Origin: Vulcanimicrobiota bacterium
Lineage (GTDB): Bacteria; Vulcanimicrobiota; Vulcanimicrobiia; Vulcanimicrobiales; Vulcanimicrobiaceae
Direction of reading: 5' to 3'
Length of the DNA: 6,770 nt
NCBI GenBank assembly: GCA_030040695.1
Contig: JASHTE010000234.1
Span: 1-6,770 of the forward strand
Positions 1 to 4,988 of this stretch are shown here, one piece after another; within the stretch, counting starts at the first letter, position 1, and every line of letters begins with the position of its first letter. A model generated the notes under the pieces. That model saw only the letters and a program-made list of their open reading frames with translations. It had not been told where the DNA came from and did not search any database. A program made the position numbers and the translations under genes.

Positions 1-235
1 GCGGCGCCCAGGTGTGAAACTCGACGGCGTATTCGCGCTGCGCGAGCCATTCGATGCGCGCGCTGGAGAGCGGAATCTCGGTGACGCGAAAACGCGGCGG
101 CGCATGAAAACCGCGCGGATAGTCTGCAAGGACGATCGGCGACCCCCGGAAGCCGGCATCGAGAAGCTCCGCGCAGCGTGCGTAATGAGCGACGACACGC
201 GGAACGACCGCCGGATGGTTGAACCCTGGCGGCAT
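1..235 (-). CDS. Hypothetical protein, N-terminal fragment (runs off left edge)
   Basis: An open frame of 78 codons begins at an ATG at 235 and continues past the window edge, so only the N-terminus is visible. It starts MPPGFNHPAVVPRVV and includes the stretches ELLDAGFRGSPIVLADYP and EYAVEFHTWAP. I do not recognise a family. There is no signal peptide or membrane segment in the visible part. The frame reads like protein: it is rich in hydrophobic and aromatic residues and has GC-rich third positions. The overlapping plus-strand frame at 14-274 is Arg/Asp-rich antisense-like sequence. An in-frame TGA lies upstream at 275-277, which is also the stop of the GNAT gene, so the start must lie between 274 and 235. 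There is no clear Shine-Dalgarno site. It lies 39 nt downstream of the GNAT gene on the same strand and could be co-transcribed with it. Confidence 0.6.
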   Translation of the reverse strand, partial: MPPGFNHPAVVPRVVAHYARCAELLDAGFRGSPIVLADYPRGFHAPPRFRVTEIPLSSARIEWLAQREYAVEFHTWAP

Positions 236-274
236 CTTAGCTTGAGTATCGGCCGAGCAAGCGCCGGAGTTTAG

Positions 275-811
275 TCAGGGCGCAAGGATGCTGTAGCCGA
301 CGACGTCCACCGCCCGCCCGCGCAGCGAGGCCCCGTGCTTCAGCACGCCGTCCTCGCGGAATCCGAGGCGGCGGAGCAGTGCCCGCGAGCGTTCGTTCTC
401 GGGAAGGCAGAAGGCACGAACGCGCTGGAGCTTCGCCTGCGCGAAGGCCGCGTCGACGAGCGCGCGGACGGCCTCGGTTGCGTAGCCGTTGCCGCGATGC
501 TCCTGGAGGAGGCTGTAGCCGATCTCGCCGCTCTCAGGCGTTTGCTCGCCGATACGCAGCGAAACCCAACCGATTACCCTGCCGTCGTCGTTACGCTCGA
601 TGAGCCACTCGTAGCGCCCCGCCTGTGGGCGCAGGCGCCGGTGGTGCACGGAGATGAGCCCGACGAACTGCGCGCGTTCCATCGTCGGCAGGTCCTGATA
701 GGTGCGCAGCTCCGGCGTCTGCATGAGCTTCCACAGCGTCTCCGCGTTCGCGGTGTCGACGGGGTCAAGGTGCAGGCGCTCGGTGCGAATGGCCTTGTCG
801 TCGCGAGTCAT
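275..811 (-). CDS. GNAT family N-acetyltransferase, RimJ/RimL-like
   Basis: A 178-residue GNAT-fold acetyltransferase that should transfer acetyl from acetyl-CoA to an amine, such as a protein N-terminus or a small molecule; the substrate cannot be read from sequence. Seen: the N-terminal TERLHLDPV strand (residues 10-18) typical of Acetyltransf_3 / RimJ-RimL proteins, EWLIERNDDGRVIGWVSL (68-85), EIGYSLLQEHRGNGYATEA (96-114), whose RGNGYA at 106-111 is the pyrophosphate-binding Q/R-x-x-G-x-G/A loop, and the family C-terminal motif PENERSRALLRRLGF (137-151). The length is full for the family and nothing is missing. The ATG at 811 is chosen because the conserved N-terminal strand follows at once; the next Met is residue 30, beyond that strand. 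No good Shine-Dalgarno precedes it. It is cytoplasmic. Its start lies about 20 nt from that of the divergent DUF3465 gene, so its promoter probably lies inside that gene. Confidence 0.93.
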   Translation of the reverse strand: MTRDDKAIRTERLHLDPVDTANAETLWKLMQTPELRTYQDLPTMERAQFVGLISVHHRRLRPQAGRYEWLIERNDDGRVIGWVSLRIGEQTPESGEIGYSLLQEHRGNGYATEAVRALVDAAFAQAKLQRVRAFCLPENERSRALLRRLGFREDGVLKHGASLRGRAVDVVGYSILAP

Positions 812-820
812 CGGTGGGAT

Positions 821-825
821 GGAAG
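821..825 (+). promoter_or_regulatory. Shine-Dalgarno for the DUF3465 gene
   Basis: GGAAG lies 6 nt before the ATG at 832. It favours this start over the upstream in-frame GTG at 814, which would have to be served by sequence inside the neighbouring GNAT coding region. Confidence 0.5.
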
Positions 826-831
826 TGCGCC

Positions 832-1161
832 ATGACTCTCTTTGCCGCCTACCACTCCGCGCTGCCGGCTCGGGTCGATTTCTCGGCCACGGTAGCCGGC
901 TCGCCGCGCTTCTTCTATGGTCGCGCCAGCCGTGCCGAGCACGAGTCGTTCGTCGTGCGCAGTGCCGTGGGGCCGATCGAGGTGGTCGACAACGTCAGCA
1001 TCGCGCCGCCGCTCGCGGTGCGTAGCGGCGATCACGTCGAGGTCTCGGGCGAGATGGTGCACGATCCTGGACATATACCCGTGGTGCACTGGACGCATCA
1101 CGACCCCCGCGGCCAGCATGCAGGCGGCTTCATTCGCTGGAACGGCAGGCTCTACGCGTAG
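832..1161 (+). CDS. DUF3465 family protein
   Basis: A small protein of 109 residues matching what I know of the DUF3465 family, whose function is uncharacterised. Seen: a Gly/Asp turn (SGDHVEVSGE, 65-74) followed by the family hallmark HWTHHDP (86-92) and the GGFIRWNGRLY ending (98-108). In family members the end usually reads like HWTHHDP...GGWI..NG..Y. The SGDHVEVSGE strand pattern would suit a small beta-barrel such as an OB fold; that is inference. Many relatives carry a signal peptide. None is obvious here, so this copy may be cytoplasmic. I prefer the ATG at 832, which has GGAAG at 821-825 with 6-nt spacing, over an in-frame GTG at 814. The gene is divergent from the GNAT gene and converges with the deacetylase gene, 7 nt apart. 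Confidence 0.8.
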   Translation: MTLFAAYHSALPARVDFSATVAGSPRFFYGRASRAEHESFVVRSAVGPIEVVDNVSIAPPLAVRSGDHVEVSGEMVHDPGHIPVVHWTHHDPRGQHAGGFIRWNGRLYA

Positions 1162-1168
1162 AGCTCGG

Positions 1169-1921
1169 TCAGTTCCGCAGCGCGAGCAGCTCGGGGATGG
1201 TCATGAACGTGTAGCCGCGGCGCTTCAGGGTTTCGACGATGATGCTCGTCGCATCGACGTCGCTGCTGCGATTGCAGAGCGCGGGCTCCTCGCGCGCGCA
1301 GAGCATGCCCTCGTTGCCGTCGTGGAGCACAATGATCGAGCCGTTGCGCACGTAGCGCAGGATGCGCTGCGCGATGACGCGCGGCGGTGGATTCTCCCAG
1401 TCTTGCGCGAGCGGGACCGACCACATGACCGGCGTGAAGCCGAGCCTGCGCGCCTGCGCGAGCACGAGCCAGTCGCGCGCGCCGAACGGCGGGCGAAAGA
1501 GCGCGGTGCTCGTGCCTGCGGCTCGTTCGATCGCTGCGTTCGTGCGCTCGAGGGAGCGCGTAATCTGCGCCGCGTTCATGACGAGAAGGTGCGCATGATC
1601 CCAGGTGTGGTTGCCGAGCGCGTCGCCGTCGTCGGCTTCGCGGCGCGCAGTTGCCGGATACGCTTGCACCGCCCGACCGACGAGGAAGAACGTCGCGCGC
1701 ACGTGTTCTTTCTCGAGAACGCTCAAGATCGCATCAGTGTACGGCGGATTGGGACCGTCGTCAAAGGTGAGTGCAACGACGTGGCGATTCGCCGGACCGC
1801 TGACGAGCGTCGGGCCGAAGAGCTGACTCGCAGGACTCTCTGCGTACTCGTACGCGTTGAAGGCGAGCGACGCGATCACCGAGAGGATCGCGACGCTCAC
1901 TGCGGTCTTTTTAAATCTCAT
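1169..1921 (-). CDS. Membrane-anchored polysaccharide deacetylase (NodB/CE4)
   Basis: A 250-residue carbohydrate esterase family 4 protein that should remove N- or O-acetyl groups from an envelope polysaccharide or peptidoglycan, with a divalent metal. Seen: N-terminal basic residues, then a hydrophobic segment at 7-21 (uncleaved anchor or signal); then the NodB motifs in order. These are LTFDDGP (51-57; D54 base, D55 metal ligand), HTWDH (105-109; H105 and H109 ligands), RPPFGAR (143-149), the Trp/Asp motif around VMWSVPLAQDW (165-175) and IIVLHDG (196-202; H200). All catalytic residues are present, so it is probably active outside the membrane. Between motif 5 and the C-terminus sits a short segment with two Cys (208, 216) that could form a disulfide. 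The ATG at 1921 directly follows the repeat cluster, which supplies a GAGGG ribosome-binding site. Which polymer it acts on is not known. Confidence 0.93.
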   Translation of the reverse strand: MRFKKTAVSVAILSVIASLAFNAYEYAESPASQLFGPTLVSGPANRHVVALTFDDGPNPPYTDAILSVLEKEHVRATFFLVGRAVQAYPATARREADDGDALGNHTWDHAHLLVMNAAQITRSLERTNAAIERAAGTSTALFRPPFGARDWLVLAQARRLGFTPVMWSVPLAQDWENPPPRVIAQRILRYVRNGSIIVLHDGNEGMLCAREEPALCNRSSDVDATSIIVETLKRRGYTFMTIPELLALRN

Positions 1922-1925
1922 GCGG

Positions 1926-1931
1926 TCCCTC
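1926..1931 (-). promoter_or_regulatory. Ribosome-binding site of the deacetylase, inside repeat sequence
   Basis: On the minus strand GAGGGA occupies 1931-1926, with GAGG 6 nt from the ATG at 1921. The same GAGGGACC is the end of the repeat unit read on this strand (GTCGAGGGACC after the 1938-1950 hairpin), so the element seems to double as the translation signal of the gene behind it. Confidence 0.55.
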
Positions 1932-1937
1932 GACTAC

Positions 1938-1950
1938 GCGCCTTCGGCGC
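1938..1950. repeat. Short palindrome (hairpin) at the repeat end
   Basis: GCGCC-TTC-GGCGC forms a 5-bp perfect stem with a 3-nt loop on either strand. On the minus strand it falls between the last repeat core and the GAGGGA ribosome-binding site of the deacetylase. A structure formed in the mRNA would therefore sit just upstream of that site. There is no T-run behind it, so I do not call it a terminator. Confidence 0.6.
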
Positions 1951-1957
1951 TTCGCTC

Positions 1958-2013
1958 GGATGACAAGACTGGAAGGCCGCGTGAAGCGCGGCCAACCTTC
2001 CTTGCTGCGCTCG
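1958..2013. repeat. 56-bp direct repeat, copy 1
   Basis: Identical base for base to 2044-2099. It carries a perfect hairpin: stem GGCCGCG (1975-1981), loop TGAAG (1982-1986), stem CGCGGCC (1987-1993). It can be extended outward by GGAA (1971-1974) pairing with TTCC (1998-2001) across a 3' bulge of AACC. Confidence 0.92.
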
Positions 2014-2043
2014 GGATGACAAGAACTTCATTCGCCCGGCTCG

Positions 2044-2099
2044 GGATGACAAGACTGGAAGGCCGCGTGAAGCGCGGCCAACCTTCCTTGCTGCGCTCG
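2044..2099. repeat. 56-bp direct repeat, copy 2
   Basis: Exact second copy of 1958-2013, with the same hairpin at 2061-2079 (7-bp stem, 5-nt loop). It ends three bases before the stop codon of the upstream minus-strand gene (2103-2105), so the repeat abuts that gene directly. Confidence 0.92.
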
Positions 2100-2102
2100 C
2101 TC

Positions 2103-2771
2103 CTACACATGTGTTGCGAGGGCTTGGGCGCGGGCCTTCTCGACTGCGGAGCGGAACTCGGGAGGGCCGAAGGTGCGAAAATCTTCGAGGATGTGCAGGT
2201 AGCGCGCATCTTTGATGCCGGTCCCTTGCAGCTGCAGAATGTTCGGGAGCGGGCCTGTCGGCGAGAGATGAATGTGAAACTCGCGCCCGGCTGACGTCGC
2301 CCAAAACTTCGGATCCGTGAAGGTGGCCGAGTGCGAACCTCCGTGGTAGGCTTCGGTCTGCTGCACCGAGACCGTGTAGCTGACCGACGTGTCACCGCGC
2401 GGTGGGCGGCTCGGAATATCCCACACGCCGTCGCTCGTGAGCTCTCCGAAGAAGAAACTGACGTCGTAGGTGAGATGCGGCGGCGCCTTGAGCGTGAGGC
2501 GCACGCGCTTCAGCGGGCCGGCGTAGCGGAGGAGCGAGTATTGATAACTCGAGACGCCGTTGTCGTCGCGCATCCGGTACTCTTCTTCGTAGAGCGGCGG
2601 CTTGTCGTAGCGGATCGTGAGCTGCGCGGCGATGTCGCTCGGTGCGTTCTCGATATTCGAAACTTTCGACATGTTTCCAAGCGAGATCGGAGGGACGAAG
2701 CGCAGGCTCACGATGATCGCAACGACGACGAAGATCGCGATGACGAGGCCGATCGGGAAGCGTGAGCTCAT
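2103..2771 (-). CDS. Membrane-anchored hypothetical protein
   Basis: A 222-residue protein I do not recognise. Seen: MSSRF, then one hydrophobic segment (about residues 7-23, LVIAIFVVVAIIVSL), followed by a soluble region expected to face outside the cytoplasm. That region is rich in Tyr, Ser and beta-type stretches (LTIRYDKPPLYEEEYRMRDD at 51-70, then RVRLTLKAPP and SVSYTVSVQQTEAYH) and ends in a short helical-looking tail (AVEKARAQALATHV). There is no Cys and no enzyme motif I can name. The ATG at 2771 overlaps the TGA of the RNase HI gene as ATGA, and no Shine-Dalgarno is obvious, so translation probably depends on coupling to that gene. The stop at 2103-2105 abuts the repeat cluster. A role in the envelope is likely from topology alone; nothing more specific is supported. 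Confidence 0.85.
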   Translation of the reverse strand: MSSRFPIGLVIAIFVVVAIIVSLRFVPPISLGNMSKVSNIENAPSDIAAQLTIRYDKPPLYEEEYRMRDDNGVSSYQYSLLRYAGPLKRVRLTLKAPPHLTYDVSFFFGELTSDGVWDIPSRPPRGDTSVSYTVSVQQTEAYHGGSHSATFTDPKFWATSAGREFHIHLSPTGPLPNILQLQGTGIKDARYLHILEDFRTFGPPEFRSAVEKARAQALATHV

Positions 2772-3166
2772 TGTGCGTCGAGCACGCGGTTCACGAGCTT
2801 GTCGGCCAGCTTGTTCTGCGCGCGCGGCACGTGTTTGATGTCGAAGCGCTCGAGCTGCTGCAGCAGCGCGACGACGCGGCGGTGCAGCGGCCGGAGCGCC
2901 GCGTGCTTGACGCGGTACTCTCCGAGCACCTGCTTCACGACGAGCTCGGAGTCCATGCGAATCGAGAGATCGCGAATGCCGCGCTCGAGCGCGGCTTCAA
3001 GCCCGATGCATAGCGCGTTCCACTCGGCGACGTTATTCGTCGCCGTGCCCAAGTAGCGCCCGACCTCTGCCATCACGGCGCCCTCCGGGGAGAGGAGCAC
3101 CGCCCCGCTCGCCGCGGGGCCCGGGTTGCCGCGCGCAGCGCCGTCGGTAAAGAGCGTCGCCTTCAC
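2768..3166 (-). CDS. Ribonuclease HI family protein
   Basis: Cleaves the RNA strand of RNA-DNA hybrids; cytoplasmic. With a GTG start at 3166 the protein has 132 residues, the length of the short bacterial RNase HI-like group without the basic handle. Seen, in GTG numbering: LFTDGAARGNPGPA with catalytic D8, NNVAEWNAL with E48, IRMDSELVVKQV with D72, and NKLADKLVN with D122. All four DEDD residues are present at spacings like those of E. coli RNase HI. The frame is open further upstream, with ATG at 3244 or 3304. The extra residues are Pro/Arg-rich (YPLRPPPTPLRGPLPGGR), do not resemble the family, and would overlap the start of the divergent gene at 3243. I therefore choose GTG 3166, though the start is not certain. 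The stop overlaps the next gene by ATGA. Confidence 0.9.
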   Translation of the reverse strand: MKATLFTDGAARGNPGPAASGAVLLSPEGAVMAEVGRYLGTATNNVAEWNALCIGLEAALERGIRDLSIRMDSELVVKQVLGEYRVKHAALRPLHRRVVALLQQLERFDIKHVPRAQNKLADKLVNRVLDAQ

Positions 3167-3242
3167 CAGAGCATCTTCACGCCCGCCTGGTAGCGGACCT
3201 CGAAGAGGGGTAGGAGGCGGCCGAAGCGGGTAAGAGTGCCGC
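3167..3242. promoter_or_regulatory. Divergent intergenic region
   Basis: This 76-nt gap separates the GTG start of RNase HI (minus) from the ATG of the secreted protein (plus). It must hold promoter elements for at least one direction, but I see no convincing -35/-10 pair. A small palindrome, CCTC-GAA-GAGG, lies at 3198-3208. AAGAG at 3232-3236, 6 nt before the plus-strand ATG, is the likely ribosome-binding site of the 3243 gene. Confidence 0.4.
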
Positions 3243-3605
3243 ATGAACCAAGCAAAATTCCGGCGGCTTGCCGTCTCCCTCGCGGCTGCGGCCGCGTTTC
3301 TCATGCCGCAAGTCGCGCTGGCGGCAAACGTCTTCTACGGTGAGCTGATCCACACGTCGACGACGAACGTCAAAGTACGCGATCCCCGCACCGGACAAAT
3401 TCTCAGCTTCGAGCTCCTTCCTCATTTCGATCAGATCTTCTCCGATGACGGTAAGACCACGTACCAAATGAGATTTCTCCACAACGGACGCTACGTTGCA
3501 GTGATCTACGATCAGAAAGCGCTCGGCATCCGCCACGCCGACAAGATCTTCATCATGAACAACGCGAACGAGCGGCTTCGCAGAGTCGGCGGCTCCTGGT
3601 TCTAA
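3243..3605 (+). CDS. Small secreted protein of unknown function
   Basis: A 120-residue protein with a clear Sec signal peptide: a basic N-region (K5, R7, R8), a hydrophobic Ala-rich core (9-21) and a likely cleavage after ALA at 25-27. The mature part of about 93 residues begins ANVFYGELIHTSTTNVKVRD. It then runs through PRTGQILSFELLPH (48-61) and a Tyr/Arg-rich middle to NERLRRVGGSWF at the end. It has no Cys and no recognised family. The opening strands (something like GELIHTSTTNVKVRDPRTGQ) look like a small beta-barrel that presents an exported domain, but this is inference. The start has AAGAG 6 nt upstream. The stop is 1 nt from the stop of the convergent dienelactone hydrolase gene, so no terminator fits between them. 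Confidence 0.85.
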   Translation: MNQAKFRRLAVSLAAAAAFLMPQVALAANVFYGELIHTSTTNVKVRDPRTGQILSFELLPHFDQIFSDDGKTTYQMRFLHNGRYVAVIYDQKALGIRHADKIFIMNNANERLRRVGGSWF

Positions 3606-3606
3606 C

Positions 3607-4308
3607 CTACAGGACGCCGCGAACGCGGAGAAACTCGAGAACCAACGCGAGCGCTTCACGTGAGGCGCTCTCGTTGTATGACGGACGCGCATCGCAGTTG
3701 AAGCCGTGGTCCGCCTTCGCGAACACCACTTGTGTGTGATCGGCACCGGCAGCGGTGAGCGCGTCGGCGACGGCGCGATACTGCTCCGGCGGGATATGCT
3801 GATCGAGCCCTCCCCAAAACATGAGAATCGGCGCGTGCTGTCTGCTCGCTCGATCGAGCAGATCGGGTACGATGCCGCCGCCGTAGTACGAGATCGCGGC
3901 CGCGAGCGGCAGCTCGCTGTTTGCGAGATAGGCGCACCGCCCGCCCATGCAGTAGCCGACCGCCGCGATGCGCTGCGGCGCGATTTTCGCCTCCTTGCCC
4001 AGCCATTCGTAGCCAGCGCGCATGTCTGCGATCAGCCCCTCGGTTGTCAACCCGGCGAAATGTTGACGGACTGACTCGAAGTCGCCGTACGAACCCTCCC
4101 AGCCCGGCGGCGCGGTGCGATGAAAGAGCTCCGGTGCGATCGTGGTGAAGCCGATTTTCGCGTACCGTTCGGCGACGTTACGGATGTGTTGGTTGACGCC
4201 GAAAGCTTCTTGCAAAACGAGCAAGCCCGGAGCCTCGACCGCTCCCGAGCGCACGACGACTGCTTCCATGACCGTGCCGTCGGAGACGTTGAGTTTTACG
4301 CGTTCCAT
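3607..4308 (-). CDS. Dienelactone hydrolase family protein
   Basis: A 233-residue alpha/beta hydrolase of the dienelactone hydrolase family, whose classical member (carboxymethylenebutenolidase) opens dienelactone to maleylacetate in chloroaromatic breakdown. Seen: LQEAFGVNQHIRNVAERYA (32-50), with the family Glu at 34; nucleophile C120 in GYCMGGR (118-124); acid D169 in GGLDQHIPPEQ (166-176); and H201 in ADHGFNCD (199-206). The Cys-Asp-His triad and the Glu sit almost exactly where they do in the Pseudomonas enzyme. Length is normal and nothing is missing, and there is no signal peptide, so it should be cytoplasmic. No aromatic-degradation genes are nearby, so the true substrate is open; many family members are general hydrolases. 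ATG 4308 has no Shine-Dalgarno. A GATAGC lies 8 nt before it and could be a -10 for a near-leaderless transcript, though this is weak. Confidence 0.93.
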   Translation of the reverse strand: MERVKLNVSDGTVMEAVVVRSGAVEAPGLLVLQEAFGVNQHIRNVAERYAKIGFTTIAPELFHRTAPPGWEGSYGDFESVRQHFAGLTTEGLIADMRAGYEWLGKEAKIAPQRIAAVGYCMGGRCAYLANSELPLAAAISYYGGGIVPDLLDRASRQHAPILMFWGGLDQHIPPEQYRAVADALTAAGADHTQVVFAKADHGFNCDARPSYNESASREALALVLEFLRVRGVL

Positions 4309-4359
4309 AGGGGCACGCTATCACAGCAAGTTCTATGCGGGCAAGCGTACAACCAAGCC
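4309..4359. promoter_or_regulatory. Divergent intergenic region between hydrolase and secreted-protein genes
   Basis: These 51 nt separate two divergent starts and must carry the promoters of both genes, at least in part. On the minus strand TTGCCC and GATAGC are spaced by 16 nt and could form a weak sigma70-like pair for the hydrolase. For the plus strand I see no convincing elements or Shine-Dalgarno sequence. This is tentative. Confidence 0.3.
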
Positions 4360-4983
4360 ATGACCACGAAAGTCCTTCTCCTTCTTCTTACACTCGGCTT
4401 TCTGCCGGTCGCAGCGACCGCCCAAAGCATGCCTGCGCCTACACCGGCGCAGAGCGCGGCTCCGGCCGCGCCGGCGATGAACCCCGGCGGGCCGATGCGC
4501 CTGACGCCGGCGCAGCGCCAACAGTTCATGGCTACATTTCGCCGTTTCAGCGAGCAAGCCCGAAGCATCCGCCGTGCCACGCGGTTACGGATGCTCGCCG
4601 CGCTGAGCGCAGCGCATCGTGCGTTGCTTGCGCGATTGGCCGGCAACCTCGCGATCGCATCGAATCCAAACCCGCGCGCGGTCGCGAGCGAACTCGACGC
4701 AGCACTCTATCCTTCGGAAAGAGCGGCGATTCTGGCCGCGTCGCGCGCCGAGATGGCACAAGTGCGCGCGCTCGGTGCACAGATACGGGCACAGATGCAG
4801 AGCGTGATGCCGCGTCCTCCGAACGGCCACGGCAACCGGACGTGGATCCGGCACGGTATGCGCCACCGCCACACGCCGACCGCGGGAGAGATTCTCCTGC
4901 GCACGGTCGTGTTGCAGGGTCGCGGCCAGCAGATGCTCTTCATGATGCGTCCGGGTGGTCCGCCGCCTCCGCAGCAGCCGTAA
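4360..4983 (+). CDS. Secreted Ala/Pro-rich helical protein, weakly Spy/CpxP-like
   Basis: A 207-residue exported protein. Seen: a signal peptide (TTK, then the Leu-rich core LLLLLTLGFL, likely cut after ATA at 19-21); an Ala/Pro linker (24-46); a predicted helical region (about 48-148) that opens with LTPAQRQQF and has a second LYPSER at 116-121; and a His/Arg/Pro-rich C-terminus with H157, H165, H169 and H171, ending in GGPPPPQQP. The two LTxxQ-like sites separated by helix recall the Spy/CpxP periplasmic stress family, and the His cluster could bind metal. Both points are weak inference; the family is not established. I use ATG 4360 because the signal peptide begins there; the frame is open back to 4120, but that part overlaps the hydrolase gene on the other strand. 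The gene ends 5 nt before the stop of the WD40 gene. Confidence 0.78.
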   Translation: MTTKVLLLLLTLGFLPVAATAQSMPAPTPAQSAAPAAPAMNPGGPMRLTPAQRQQFMATFRRFSEQARSIRRATRLRMLAALSAAHRALLARLAGNLAIASNPNPRAVASELDAALYPSERAAILAASRAEMAQVRALGAQIRAQMQSVMPRPPNGHGNRTWIRHGMRHRHTPTAGEILLRTVVLQGRGQQMLFMMRPGGPPPPQQP

Positions 4984-4988
4984 GTGAG

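Larger units (their letters stand above)
1926..2102 (-). repeat. Intergenic repeat cluster of 'TCATCCCGAGCG' type
   Basis: Nearly the whole gap between the deacetylase start (1921) and the stop of the upstream membrane protein (2103) is repeat sequence. Two exact 56-bp direct copies lie at 1958-2013 and 2044-2099, 86 nt apart, with a 30-nt spacer that itself carries a further copy of the core. The core read on the minus strand, TCTTGTCATCCCGAGC, occurs at 2055-2040 and 2024-2009, and with one C missing at 1967-1953. This resembles the dispersed non-coding TCATCCCGAGCGAAGCGAGGGA elements that I know from many GC-rich bacterial genomes; their function is not established. Short frames across it give Ser/Arg-rich translations with recurring phrases such as VIPS, which are not real proteins. 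Confidence 0.85.

Noticed and set aside
14..274. Plus-strand open frame of 86 codons
   Set aside because: Antisense to the more protein-like minus-strand frame 1-235. Its translation is Arg/Asp-rich with no recognisable features.
335..835. Plus-strand open frame of 166 codons opposite the GNAT gene
   Set aside because: It is a shadow of the GNAT coding region, which has all family motifs. The plus-strand translation is composition-driven (Ala/Arg/Glu-rich).
917..1963. Long plus-strand open frame of 348 codons
   Set aside because: It spans the DUF3465 gene in another frame and the whole deacetylase gene antisense. High GC keeps antisense frames open; the translation is Arg-rich and unlike any protein.
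1971..2079. Hairpins at 1975-1993 and 2061-2079 as rho-independent terminators
   Set aside because: The stems are GC-rich and perfect, but no run of T follows on either strand. They belong to a duplicated repeat unit instead.
1958..2099. CRISPR-like array
   Set aside because: There are only two full copies of 56 bp, the spacer-like segment contains a partial repeat core, and no cas genes are nearby.
1918..2395. Two minus-strand open frames across the repeats (phrases such as VIPSAARKVGRASRGLP)
   Set aside because: These are translations of the non-coding repeat, a common source of spurious 'hypothetical proteins'. They overlap the end of the membrane-protein gene.
3163..3300. Minus-strand frame ending FEVRYQAGVKMLW with a TGA overlapping the RNase HI GTG start
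   Set aside because: The ending looks like a beta-barrel C-terminus, but the frame is closed by a TGA at 3301-3303 and has no plausible start with a ribosome-binding site. Most of it is antisense to the signal peptide of the 3243 gene.
3167..3304. N-terminally extended RNase HI starting at ATG 3244 or 3304
   Set aside because: The extension is Pro/Arg-rich, does not resemble RNase HI N-termini, and would overlap the start of the divergent secreted-protein gene. The GTG at 3166 gives a normal family length.
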